Of a DNA stretch of 5,923 nucleotides, positions 1 to 5,590 are shown one piece after another. The notes below the pieces were generated by a model. That model was not told where the DNA came from. It ran no database searches and saw only the letters and a program-made list of their open reading frames with translations. Position 1 is the first letter of the stretch. Each line of letters opens with the position of its first letter. Source of the DNA: Deltaproteobacteria bacterium (lineage in GTDB: Bacteria > Desulfobacterota > Desulfarculia > Desulfarculales > Desulfarculaceae); contig JAHLLK010000145.1 of assembly GCA_020444165.1 (NCBI GenBank), forward strand, positions 1 through 5,923. The letters are read 5' to 3'. Both the position numbers and the translations under genes were made by a program.

Positions 1-27
1 ACGCTGCCGAAGCCATTGGCGGGGGGC

Positions 28-108
28 CAGCTTACCTTCGGGAGCGGGTGAGCCAGCTTTTGAACGACGACCTGACTCGACCCGCTACGCCAGCAGCGGC
101 ACGCTGCC
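28..108. repeat. Copy 1 of the 81-bp repeat unit
   Basis: The unit begins CAGCTTACCTTCGGG and ends CGGCACGCTGCC. This copy lies wholly downstream of the lipoprotein gene and outside any supported gene. Because the 100-bp offset is not a multiple of three, it is in a different reading frame from copy 2 relative to that gene. Confidence 0.88.
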
Positions 109-127
109 CGCAAGCAGGGGATTTTTG

Positions 128-208
128 CAGCTTACCTTCGGGAGCGGGTGAGCCAGCTTTTGAATGACGACCTGACTCGACCCGCAATGCCAGCAGCGGC
201 ACGCTGCC
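128..208. repeat. Copy 2 of the 81-bp repeat unit, overlapping the 3' end of the lipoprotein gene
   Basis: This copy is identical to copy 1 except for three substitutions. Read on the minus strand it encodes roughly residues 116-139 and the TAA stop (134-132) of the lipoprotein gene, so the repeat and the coding sequence overlap by about 77 bp. Confidence 0.88.
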
Positions 209-551
209 GGTGCCGGTGCCGGGGTGTGAATGCGAGTTTTTTGCGGCGGCGTTCCAGGCGAAGTTGCAGGGCCTCCACGAGGTCCAGGGCCTTTTGCAGG
301 GCGGCCAGTTCGGCGTCTCCGTGTTGGCGCGCGCGCCAACGCCACCAGGCCTTGGCGGCCGCGGCCGCCGCTACGGCCGCCAAGGCAGTGGCTACCCCCC
401 ATCCCCAGGCCTCCGCGCCGCTGCCCCCGGGCGGCCCCGTTTCCGGCAGGCCGACCCAGGGCCCGTCCGCCGGCGGGCGGGCGGGCAGGGGTGCGCAGGA
501 GGCCGTAAGAGTCAGCCAGCAGAGCAGGATGATCAGCAGGCAAGAACGCAT
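132..551 (-). CDS. Small lipoprotein-like membrane protein with coiled coil and basic tail, function unknown
   Basis: This gene encodes 139 residues and belongs to no family I recognise. The start at 551 is chosen because GGAGGA lies a few bases upstream and because the protein then begins with a lipoprotein-type signal: a short leucine-rich hydrophobic run ending in TASC, with the lipid-acceptor cysteine at residue 19. An in-frame ATG at 608 would add 19 residues in front of the signal and is disfavoured. A Pro/Gly-rich linker (about 20-49) leads to an Ala-rich hydrophobic helix (about 50-68) followed by WWRWRAR, a probable second membrane segment. Residues 78-104 look like a short amphipathic or coiled-coil helix, and 100-139 are strongly basic. 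The last ~24 residues are encoded by an intergenic repeat unit, so the C-terminus is probably acquired. Small spanin-like or envelope accessory proteins have similar layouts, but nothing here proves such a role. Confidence 0.62.
   Translation of the reverse strand: MRSCLLIILLCWLTLTASCAPLPARPPADGPWVGLPETGPPGGSGAEAWGWGVATALAAVAAAAAAKAWWRWRARQHGDAELAALQKALDLVEALQLRLERRRKKLAFTPRHRHRQRAAAGIAGRVRSSFKSWLTRSRR
206..222. repeat. GCCGGT microrepeat inside the lipoprotein gene
   Basis: GCCGGT is repeated 2.8 times immediately beside the right end of repeat copy 2. On the minus strand it encodes the His-Arg-His-Arg stretch of the lipoprotein. A unit of six bases keeps frame if it slips, so copy-number change would alter the basic tail without breaking the gene. 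Confidence 0.6.
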
Positions 552-617
552 GGCTCCTCCGGGGGGAGGGGCGTTGCAAAGGTCTTGCCGACCGGATGCC
601 GGCCACATTTTTCTGTT

Positions 618-623
618 ATTTTA
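618..623 (-). promoter_or_regulatory. Possible -10 element for the lipoprotein gene
   Basis: On the minus strand the hexamer TAAAAT matches TATAAT at five of six positions and lies in a short AT-rich stretch 67 bases upstream of the start codon. No convincing -35 hexamer sits at 16-18 bp. A TTGTCA further upstream would need a 22-bp spacer, so this is weak. Confidence 0.25.
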
Positions 624-669
624 GGGGTTTTACGGAGCGAGCCACTGACAAGGGGACAGGTTTATTCGG

Positions 670-698
670 CCCCAATCCGGCACCGTGGCCGGATTGGG
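670..698 (-). terminator. Strong hairpin just downstream of the HEAT-repeat gene
   Basis: A perfect 12-bp inverted repeat (CCCCAATCCGGC against GCCGGATTGGGG) with a 6-base loop begins about 10 bases past the HEAT gene stop in the direction of transcription. It is followed by CCGAATAAACC and not by a T-tract, so it may be a factor-assisted terminator or a 3'-end stabilising structure rather than a classical intrinsic terminator. Confidence 0.5.
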
Positions 699-708
699 GG
701 AAGCAGCC

Positions 709-1665
709 TCAATCGTCGTAATCGGGCCGTTCGCGGGCCATGGCCAGGACGGACACGGTCACCGCAGCCTGGCGCTTGACCTCATCGTGCTTGTCGGACA
801 AGAGCTCGGCCGCGTTCTCCAGGGCGGTGGCGGCCCGGATGTTGGCCAGGGCCGAGAGGGCGGCCCGCCGCACGTCGGGCGACCGGTCGTTCAGGCCTTT
901 GACCAGGGGGGTGACCACCATGGGGTCCCGGCGGCGGGTGTTGCCCAGGGCGATGGCGGTGACCCGGCGCACCTCGGAATCGCCGTCGTTCATCATCATG
1001 CTCAGGGGCTCGATGGCCTCCTTGGCCTTGATGTGGTTCAGGGCGATCACCGCCTCCTTGCGCACGGCGGAGTCGGCGTCGTTCAGCACGTCCAGGAGCT
1101 GGGGCACCGCCGCGGTGGCCCGCAGGCGGCCCAGGCTGGTGGCGGCCATGGCCCGGATCTTGCTGTTGTCATGGAACAGTAGCTGCACGATGCGTTCGGC
1201 GCCGGTCTCGGATTGCAGGGTGGCGAGCCCAGCCATGGCCGCTTCCAGGAGCCCCGGCTGCTCCGAGGCCAGGGCGGCCAGCAAGGCGTCCTCGGCCAGG
1301 GCCGGGCTCAGCCGGCTCATGGCCAGGGCGGCGGCCTTCTTCACCTCGGGGTGGGCCTCGTCCTTTTCCGGCTCGGCGTCCTTTTTGGGCCCGGCCGCCG
1401 CGGTCAGAAGCTTCTGGCGCAGATCGGAATCCGAAGCCTTGAGGATGCGCTTAAGGAACGGCAGGGCCCCTTTGGAGCCGCAAAGGCCCAGGGAGCGGGC
1501 GGCTTCGGCCTGCACCTGCCACACCCGGTGGCCCAGGGCCTTCAACAGGCCCCGCTCGGCCTTTTCGCTTCGCAACATGCCGCTCATGATGCAGGCGGCC
1601 CGCACCACGTTGGGATCGTCGCCGTCCAGGGCCTCCAGCACAATTTCCAGCAAATCTCTGGCCAT
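709..1665 (-). CDS. HEAT-repeat (PBS-lyase-type) scaffold protein
   Basis: This gene encodes 318 residues built almost entirely of HEAT-like helical repeats of about 31-33 residues. The second helices of successive repeats are visible as VQAEAARSLG (51), VKKAAALAMS (108), LLEAAMAGLA (139), IRAMAATSLG (170), VRKEAVIALN (201), VRRVTAIALG (232), VRRAALSALA (265) and VKRQAAVTVS (296). A charged Lys/Glu/Asp-rich stretch at about 93-109 interrupts the series. No signal peptide, membrane segment or catalytic domain is seen, so a cytoplasmic protein-binding scaffold is the likely role; the partner is unknown. Despite the family name there is no reason to infer phycobilin lyase activity. The start at 1665 is preferred because GGGGAG lies about 9 bases upstream and the HEAT pattern begins there. 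The frame stays open upstream to 1956, but that part is compositionally unlike the repeats and runs through a promoter and a repeat element. Confidence 0.88.
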   Translation of the reverse strand: MARDLLEIVLEALDGDDPNVVRAACIMSGMLRSEKAERGLLKALGHRVWQVQAEAARSLGLCGSKGALPFLKRILKASDSDLRQKLLTAAAGPKKDAEPEKDEAHPEVKKAAALAMSRLSPALAEDALLAALASEQPGLLEAAMAGLATLQSETGAERIVQLLFHDNSKIRAMAATSLGRLRATAAVPQLLDVLNDADSAVRKEAVIALNHIKAKEAIEPLSMMMNDGDSEVRRVTAIALGNTRRRDPMVVTPLVKGLNDRSPDVRRAALSALANIRAATALENAAELLSDKHDEVKRQAAVTVSVLAMARERPDYDD

Positions 1666-1746
1666 GGTGATAATCTCCCCGCGTTTGATCGGCTTCCGGG
1701 CATCGGGTGAAGCAGGGAGCCCTTGCGGGCACACAACCGGTTCCCT

Positions 1747-1805
1747 AAAGCAGTTTTGCTTTTTTTGGGGCCCGCCCGGGGCGCCCAGGGCCGGTTGCCC
1801 CGGGC
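1747..1805 (-). promoter_or_regulatory. Structured 5' leader of the HEAT-repeat gene
   Basis: The predicted transcript start near 1842 leaves a leader of about 177 bases. It contains a perfect all-GC 9-bp stem (GCCCGGGGC at 1774-1782 against GCCCCGGGC at 1797-1805), then a 6-bp stem AAAGCA/TGCTTT (1747-1762) next to a run of A in the transcript. I could not match this to a known riboswitch or leader family. It may only be spacer, but the stems are strong enough to affect translation or elongation. Confidence 0.35.
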
Positions 1806-1848
1806 TGGCTAGGTCTTTTTCCGGGTGGGATCCAAGAATAACCCTCAT

Positions 1849-1877
1849 ATAATCGAAGAATTCCGCTCTGGTGTCAA
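1849..1877 (-). promoter_or_regulatory. Sigma-70-type promoter for the HEAT-repeat gene
   Basis: On the minus strand a perfect -35 TTGACA (1877-1872) is separated by exactly 17 bp from GATTAT (1854-1849), which matches the -10 consensus at four of six positions. The predicted start is near 1842. The promoter lies just on the HEAT-gene side of the multi-hairpin repeat element. Confidence 0.5.
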
Positions 1878-1892
1878 ACCTCAAGTGAGAGC

Positions 1893-2010
1893 GATGCACG
1901 GCGCGTCCTGCATCGTGCATCTTGGAGGGTCGGCAAAAGCGTGGTTTTGCCAACACTTACAAATCACTCGCCTTTCAGGCTCGTAATTTGGCGGGCCATC
2001 CAGGGCCCGC
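1893..2010. repeat. Multi-hairpin intergenic repeat element, copy A
   Basis: Four consecutive stem-loops are seen: GATGCACG/CGTGCATC (1893-1921); GGCAAAA-GCGTGG-TTTTGCC (1932-1951); an outer CAAAT/ATTTG stem (1960-1990) enclosing GCCT-TTC-AGGC (1970-1980); and GCGGGCC/GGCCCGC (1991-2010). The same order of hairpins, the identical GCGTGG loop and the AATTTGGCG.GCCATCC block recur at 5428-5588. Stem positions differ in a compensated way between the copies, which suggests the structure itself is kept. The terminal inverted repeats present in copy B are not recognisable here, so this copy is either end-eroded or a core-only variant, and its outer limits are uncertain. Confidence 0.75.
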
Positions 2011-2107
2011 ATGAGGCCGATCGCATGCAATAGCCACTGAAACATGGCTTAACCTGCGGTTTAAACTGCAATTTAATTGCAAACACCGGGCAAGGGCCTC
2101 CAAGTGT

Positions 2108-2121
2108 CCGGCCCGGGCCGG
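2108..2121. repeat. 14-bp perfect GC palindrome
   Basis: CCGGCCCGGGCCGG is perfectly self-complementary and is followed on the plus strand by five T residues. This resembles a plus-strand intrinsic terminator, but no plus-strand gene leads into it. Its role is unclear. Confidence 0.5.
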
Positions 2122-2184
2122 TTTTTCCCCCGCAAAGGCCACGCTGCCCCGGCTGGGGCGGCGTGGGGTGGCGGCGGAGAGGAG

Positions 2185-2208
2185 AGGCGGCCGGGAGTGC
2201 GGCCGCCT
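2185..2208 (-). terminator. Hairpin downstream of the glycosyltransferase gene
   Basis: A perfect 8-bp stem (AGGCGGCC against GGCCGCCT, 8-base loop) lies about 45 bases past the stop codon. In the transcript it is followed by a pyrimidine-rich CTCCTCTCC stretch without a real U-tract. A second 7-bp stem (CTGAGCC at 2216-2222 against GGCTCAG at 2250-2256) overlaps the stop codon. Together they may mark the transcript end. Confidence 0.35.
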
Positions 2209-2252
2209 GGGCGACCTGAGCCAAGGCAAGCCGCCCCGGGCCCGGGTCCGGC

Positions 2253-3509
2253 TCAGTGGTCCTCGTTGAGGATCACTCCCTTCTCCCAGACCTGCACCAA
2301 GTAGTCTTTGCGCTCCTCGAACTGCCGGGCCTGGGCCTCCACCACCTCCTCGGCTTCTTCGCTGGACATGTCCCAGGTTTCCATGACGAACGAGGCCACG
2401 CGCGCGTAATACAGCGGAGTGACCAGGTCCATGAGCTGCAAGCGGTTGCTCTGCCAGGCGTGAAAGGTGGCGGCCAGCTCGTAGAGAATCATGACCCAGG
2501 CGTCGGTGGACAGGTAGAAAGCCTCCAAGGGCCGGGCAGCGGCCTCCCGGATGCGCGCCATGCACTCCTCGCAGAAGATCGTTTCCCACAAGGCGCCGAA
2601 CTGCTGGTAGCCGGCTTTGAACTGGTCCACCATCTTCTGCAGGTTGACGTTGACCGGCTCCGGCTCCAGGGTGCCCACCTCGCTGAAGGTCTCCACCGCC
2701 TCCGAACCCTTGACGTTCTTCCAATAGCTCTCGTAGCGCTCCATGAGGAAGAACAAGGTCCAGATCACCTGGCGGAACATGGGCGCCAAATGGGTGCCCG
2801 GATCCTTCACGTCGTGGACCTTCACCCCCAGGTTGGCCTGGCAAATCTTGAAACCCTGGGTGATGGCCCCGGTGGTCATCCAGATGTCGATGCCAAAGCG
2901 GGCCACATCGCTCTCCCACACATCCTGCTCGATGTAGAATTTGGCCACGTCGCGGGAGATGGCGAAGTCGCCGCCGATGGGCTGGCGGATGCGCTTGCCA
3001 TAAAGGGTGCGGGTGAGGTTGTAGACGATGTTGTTGGTGATGGTGCCATCATATTTGTGGCGCAGGTAAACCGGCGAAACGTACTGGTAGCCGTCCTCCA
3101 TGACCGGGTTCAACAGGTATTTCACCCAGTCGCTGGTAATGCTCCGGAGGTCGCTGTCCACCATGGCGCAGGCTTTCACCTCCAGGTTGACCGCCGCCTC
3201 GAAGATGGAGCGCAGGGCGCTGCCCTTGCCCCCGGGGCCCCGGTAGATGCTGACGATCTTTTCCTGCCACGGCTTGATCTCGAACTCCTTGGACACCTCC
3301 CGGGTGTCATCGGTGGAGCCGCCGTCGGCCACGAAGATTACCGAGCGTTTGTCCCCGTAATGCTTGGCCAAACCGTGGGTGACCATCTGCACCACGTGAA
3401 CGATGGTGGACTCGTTGTTAAAACACGGGATGCCCACGATAATGTCGGCGGAGCCAATTTCTTCCAGGCGTTTGCTGGTGTAACGCCGTAAGGCGGTGTC
3501 ATAATGCAT
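2253..3509 (-). CDS. GT-A glycosyltransferase, mannosylglycerate/glucosylglycerate synthase-like
   Basis: This gene encodes 418 residues. The N-terminal half is a GT-A fold: IIVGIPCFNNEST (23-35), a nucleotide-binding stretch with ADGGSTDDT (61-69), GPGGKGSAL (91-99), the metal-binding DSD (118-120), QPIGGDF (176-182), and a late His (232) in KVHD as a probable metal ligand. The order of DXD, QP-GG, the SDVARFGIDIW region (200-210) and His, followed by a helical C-terminal domain (about 330-410), resembles the retaining single-step synthases that join a nucleotide sugar to D-glycerate to make the compatible solutes mannosylglycerate or glucosylglycerate. The sugar and acceptor cannot be fixed from sequence; a phosphoglycerate-dependent GT81-type enzyme is the main alternative. 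There is no signal or membrane segment, so it is cytoplasmic. The start has GGAG six bases upstream and a good promoter. No phosphatase or hydrolase partner lies in the window. Confidence 0.8.
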   Translation of the reverse strand: MHYDTALRRYTSKRLEEIGSADIIVGIPCFNNESTIVHVVQMVTHGLAKHYGDKRSVIFVADGGSTDDTREVSKEFEIKPWQEKIVSIYRGPGGKGSALRSIFEAAVNLEVKACAMVDSDLRSITSDWVKYLLNPVMEDGYQYVSPVYLRHKYDGTITNNIVYNLTRTLYGKRIRQPIGGDFAISRDVAKFYIEQDVWESDVARFGIDIWMTTGAITQGFKICQANLGVKVHDVKDPGTHLAPMFRQVIWTLFFLMERYESYWKNVKGSEAVETFSEVGTLEPEPVNVNLQKMVDQFKAGYQQFGALWETIFCEECMARIREAAARPLEAFYLSTDAWVMILYELAATFHAWQSNRLQLMDLVTPLYYARVASFVMETWDMSSEEAEEVVEAQARQFEERKDYLVQVWEKGVILNEDH

Positions 3510-3542
3510 GCAAATCTCCGTTGGTGTTTAACGGTTGTTATT

Positions 3543-3570
3543 ATTATAAACGGCCACCGCCGTACGCCAA
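3543..3570 (-). promoter_or_regulatory. Sigma-70-type promoter for the glycosyltransferase gene
   Basis: On the minus strand a perfect TATAAT (3548-3543) is preceded by TTGGCG (3570-3565; four of six to consensus) with a 16-bp spacer. The predicted start near 3536 gives a leader of about 27 bases. That leader contains a small CCGTT/AACGG stem (3518-3534) ending just before the GGAG ribosome-binding site. Confidence 0.6.
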
Positions 3571-3638
3571 ACCTTTTGTCTCGCCGGGGGGAAGCCGCCA
3601 GGCAAAAAATAATGCGGGGTTTCTGGCCAACCATCGGT

Positions 3639-3644
3639 TATACT
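3639..3644 (+). promoter_or_regulatory. Possible -10 element for the radical SAM gene
   Basis: TATACT (five of six to TATAAT) lies 47 bases before the start codon in the divergent spacer. No good -35 hexamer is visible at 16-18 bp, so expression may be weak or need an activator. Confidence 0.3.
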
Positions 3645-3691
3645 TGGCATTTGCCTGATTTAATTTCCTGGTTTTCCCCGGGGGTTTCAGC

Positions 3692-5431
3692 ATGTCCGTG
3701 CTATTGATCTACCCGCCTTTCACCCATCCCCGTTTCCCCCAGTTGGCCTTGGCCACCCTGGGCGCCCATTTACAGCGGGCGGGTTTTCCCGCGGCGGCTT
3801 GGGACGCCAACCGGGCCTTTTTCCGCTTCCTGCTTACCCCGGCCCGCCTGGCCCAGGGCCTCACGCAGGTGACCGCGCGGCTCACGGAACTGGACGGCCG
3901 CGCCAGCCTGACCCTGGATGAGAGCCGGGAATACCTCTCCTGGGCCACCCTGCTGCAGAGCCTGCCGGCCGGTCCCCTGGATTGGGACGCGCTCCGCCGG
4001 ATGACGGACAAACAGTCGCGGGAGGAGGCCTTCCGCCTGGCCGTGGCCCTGGCCAGCGCTCCCCACCGGCCCGAGACCCTGAGCGTCACCGCCGGGGTGG
4101 GGGCGGTGAGCTACCAGGCCCCTTGCAGCAATTACTCCACTCAGGCCCTCCTGGCCGCCGCGGCCCGCCCCGGGCTTTTGGCCGGCTTCTGCGAGGAGAC
4201 CCTGCCCGGGGTGCTGGCCGCCGGCCGGCCCGACCTGGCCGGCATCTCCGTGGCCGTGGAGGAGCAGATCCTGCCGGCTCTCACCTGCGCCCGGGCGCTG
4301 AAGGCCCTGGTGCCCGGCGTCAGGGTGGTCTTGGGCGGCTCCTTTGTCAGCACGGCCATGCGCCGGGTGGAGAACCCCGCCTTTTTCAACCTGGTGGACG
4401 GTCTGGCCGTGGACGATGGCGAGGAGCCCCTGGTCGAGCTGGCCCGCCAGGCCCCGGAGGGCCGCTGGCAGCCGGAGCGGGTGGCCGGGCTCAGCTTCCT
4501 GGCCGGCGGCCGGGTGCGCCACAACCCGCCGCCTTCGCCCCAGAATCTGGAGAGCCTGGCCGTGCCCGACTTCGGGCTGTTCGATCTGGACGCCTATCTC
4601 TCCCCCCGCAGCGAGATGGCCCTGCCTTTCCGCTCCTCGCGGGGCTGCTACTGGGCCAAGTGCGCCTTTTGCCGCACCGGCTCGCCCATTGTCTGCCACT
4701 ACCAGCAGGCCGGCCCGGAGTTTCTGCACCAGAGCCTCACCGCTTTGGCGGCGGACACCGGGGTGACCAGCTTCGCCTTCACCGACGAGGCCTCGGCCCC
4801 GGCCGCCCTGGAGCGCCTGTGCCGGCTGCTTTTGGATAAGGGCCCCCAGATCACCTGGGGCACCTGCTTCCGCTTCGAGCGCGCGCTCACACCAGAGCGC
4901 CTGAGCCTGTTCCACCAGGCAGGATGTTTGAGCATAAACTTCGGTCTGGAGTCCTACCACGACCGCCTGCTGGCCCTGATCCAGAAAGGCACCAACCGAG
5001 AGCTGATCGACCAGGTGCTGGCCGCCGCGGCCGCGGCCGGCCTGGCCACCTGGGCCTATATGATGGTGGGCCTGCCCACCGAGTCCGAGCAGGAGGCCTG
5101 GACCGGCTACCGCGCCCTGCAGGACCTCCAGGCCCGGGGCCTCCTCACCGGCTTTGGCTACAGCCCCTTCCAACTCTACCCCGACTCCCTGCTGTTTACC
5201 GCGCGGCACCGCTACGGGGTCAACGGCCTCACCATCCCGCCGGACCAGGACCTCCTGGGCCCGCTGTTGGAGTTCCAGACCCCGGGCATGAGCCGGGAGC
5301 AGGCCCTCCGCCTGGCCACCCGCTTCAACCAGGGCGAGCCGCCCCGCTTCTCCCCCACGGTGCGCCTGCACGGGAAGCGGGTGCACCTGCGCCACGACCT
5401 GGCCCGCCTGTTCCGTCAAGTGCATTTCTAG
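3692..5431 (+). CDS. B12-binding-type radical SAM protein, substrate unknown
   Basis: This gene encodes 579 residues. The N-terminus (LLIYPPFTHPRFPQLALATL, residues 4-23) and the segment DLAGISVAVE (181-190) through VVLGGSF (212-218) form the Rossmann-like region of cobalamin-binding radical SAM proteins, split by an insert at about 45-175. VDDGEEPLVEL (240-250) is the usual linker motif. The 4Fe-4S cluster site is SSRGCYWAKCAFC, with Cys 319, 324 and 327 in C-x4-C-x2-C spacing. The rest of the barrel is intact: FTDEAS (363-368), FGLES (417-421) and MMVGLPTESE (457-466). I found no DxHxxG motif, so cobalamin, if bound, would be base-off without the lower His ligand, as in many members. The architecture resembles B12-type radical SAM enzymes of RiPP, methyltransfer or cyclisation pathways, but no precursor peptide or partner gene is present. 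The ribosome-binding site is weak (GGGGG, 7 bases upstream of ATG). The TAG stop lies inside a repeat element. Confidence 0.88.
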   Translation: MSVLLIYPPFTHPRFPQLALATLGAHLQRAGFPAAAWDANRAFFRFLLTPARLAQGLTQVTARLTELDGRASLTLDESREYLSWATLLQSLPAGPLDWDALRRMTDKQSREEAFRLAVALASAPHRPETLSVTAGVGAVSYQAPCSNYSTQALLAAAARPGLLAGFCEETLPGVLAAGRPDLAGISVAVEEQILPALTCARALKALVPGVRVVLGGSFVSTAMRRVENPAFFNLVDGLAVDDGEEPLVELARQAPEGRWQPERVAGLSFLAGGRVRHNPPPSPQNLESLAVPDFGLFDLDAYLSPRSEMALPFRSSRGCYWAKCAFCRTGSPIVCHYQQAGPEFLHQSLTALAADTGVTSFAFTDEASAPAALERLCRLLLDKGPQITWGTCFRFERALTPERLSLFHQAGCLSINFGLESYHDRLLALIQKGTNRELIDQVLAAAAAAGLATWAYMMVGLPTESEQEAWTGYRALQDLQARGLLTGFGYSPFQLYPDSLLFTARHRYGVNGLTIPPDQDLLGPLLEFQTPGMSREQALRLATRFNQGEPPRFSPTVRLHGKRVHLRHDLARLFRQVHF

Positions 5432-5588
5432 CAGGATGTTGAAAAAGTCCCTCCATGGCCTTTTTCAACCAAACTTGACAAAAGCGTGGTTTTGTCAAGT
5501 TTTCCAAATTGCTTGCTTTTTCAAAGCCGCGCAATTTGGCGCGCCATCCCTGGCGCGCCTAGCAGGCTGTTTTTCAACAGCCTGCTAG
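5428..5588. repeat. MITE-like multi-hairpin element with terminal inverted repeats, copy B
   Basis: The 161-bp element is bounded by CTAGCAGGATGTTGAAAAAG (5428-5447) and its inverted counterpart at 5569-5588 (18/20 matches). Inside are perfect stems in series: GTTGAAAAAG/CTTTTTCAAC (5438-5469); a 13-bp stem with loop GCGTGG (5471-5502); CCAAATTGC/GCAATTTGG (5504-5539) enclosing GCTTT-TTC-AAAGC; GGCGCGCCA-TCCC-TGGCGCGCC (5538-5559); and a 13-bp stem CTAGCAGGCTGTT with loop TTTC (5559-5588). It carries no gene. A target-site duplication is not obvious. The left end overlaps the stop codon of the radical SAM gene, and the stems followed by T-runs could also end that transcript. Copy A lies at 1893-2010. 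Confidence 0.82.
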
Positions 5589-5590
5589 GA

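Larger units (their letters stand above)
1..208. repeat. Tandem repeat array, 100-bp period (81-bp conserved unit + 19-bp variable linker)
   Basis: Two nearly complete copies lie at 28-108 and 128-208, exactly 100 bp apart. They differ at only three positions (65/165, 86/186, 88/188), about 96% identity. Bases 1-8 (acgctgcc) match the last eight bases of the unit, so a third copy probably ends at the window edge and the array runs on to the left. The linkers at 9-27 and 109-127 are both 19 bp and unrelated. Each unit ends in a perfect hairpin with 6-bp arms GCAGCG/CGCTGC and loop GCA (93-107 and 193-207). A second imperfect stem (GCGGGTGAG against CTC-G-ACCCGC) lies further left in the unit. 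Unit and linker lengths do not fit CRISPR. A REP/BIME-like or otherwise amplified intergenic element is more likely. Confidence 0.9.
1666..2252. other. 587-bp intergenic region between the HEAT and glycosyltransferase genes
   Basis: I see no convincing gene here. From left to right the region holds the structured leader of the HEAT gene (1666-1842), its promoter (1849-1877), a multi-hairpin repeat element (about 1893-2010), an AT-rich patch with a small TGCAAT/ATTGCA hairpin (2067-2081), a 14-bp GC palindrome (2108-2121), and GC-rich hairpins beyond the stop of the glycosyltransferase gene (2185-2208 and 2216-2256). Minus-strand reading frames crossing it have low-complexity composition and run through the repeat element. 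Confidence 0.75.

Noticed and set aside
1..208. CRISPR array
   Set aside because: The repeat is 81 bp and the linkers 19 bp, far from CRISPR proportions, and no cas gene is present.
1747..1766. Plus-strand terminator-like AAAGCA/TGCTTT stem followed by T4
   Set aside because: It is on the wrong strand for the HEAT gene and no plus-strand transcript is expected here. It is treated only as part of the minus-strand leader.
1666..1956. A 97-residue N-terminal extension of the HEAT-repeat protein (start at 1956)
   Set aside because: It would run through a good promoter, GC hairpins and part of a repeat element, has no HEAT-like pattern, and a well-placed ribosome-binding site supports the start at 1665.
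2108..2126. Plus-strand intrinsic terminator (GC palindrome followed by T5)
   Set aside because: No plus-strand gene leads into it, and both flanking genes are on the minus strand. It is kept only as a palindrome.
1975..2919. Minus-strand open frame of 314 codons
   Set aside because: It lies in another frame of the glycosyltransferase gene, has Gly/Arg/Pro-rich shadow composition, and ends inside repeat element A.
3639..3656. Sigma-54 promoter (TTGGCATTTGCC)
   Set aside because: The GG and GC dinucleotides are only five bases apart; a -24/-12 promoter needs ten.
3770..5425. 551-codon minus-strand open frame opposite the radical SAM gene
   Set aside because: The plus strand encodes a recognisable full-length enzyme. 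The antisense frame is low-complexity Gly/Gln/Ala-rich and is open because of high GC.
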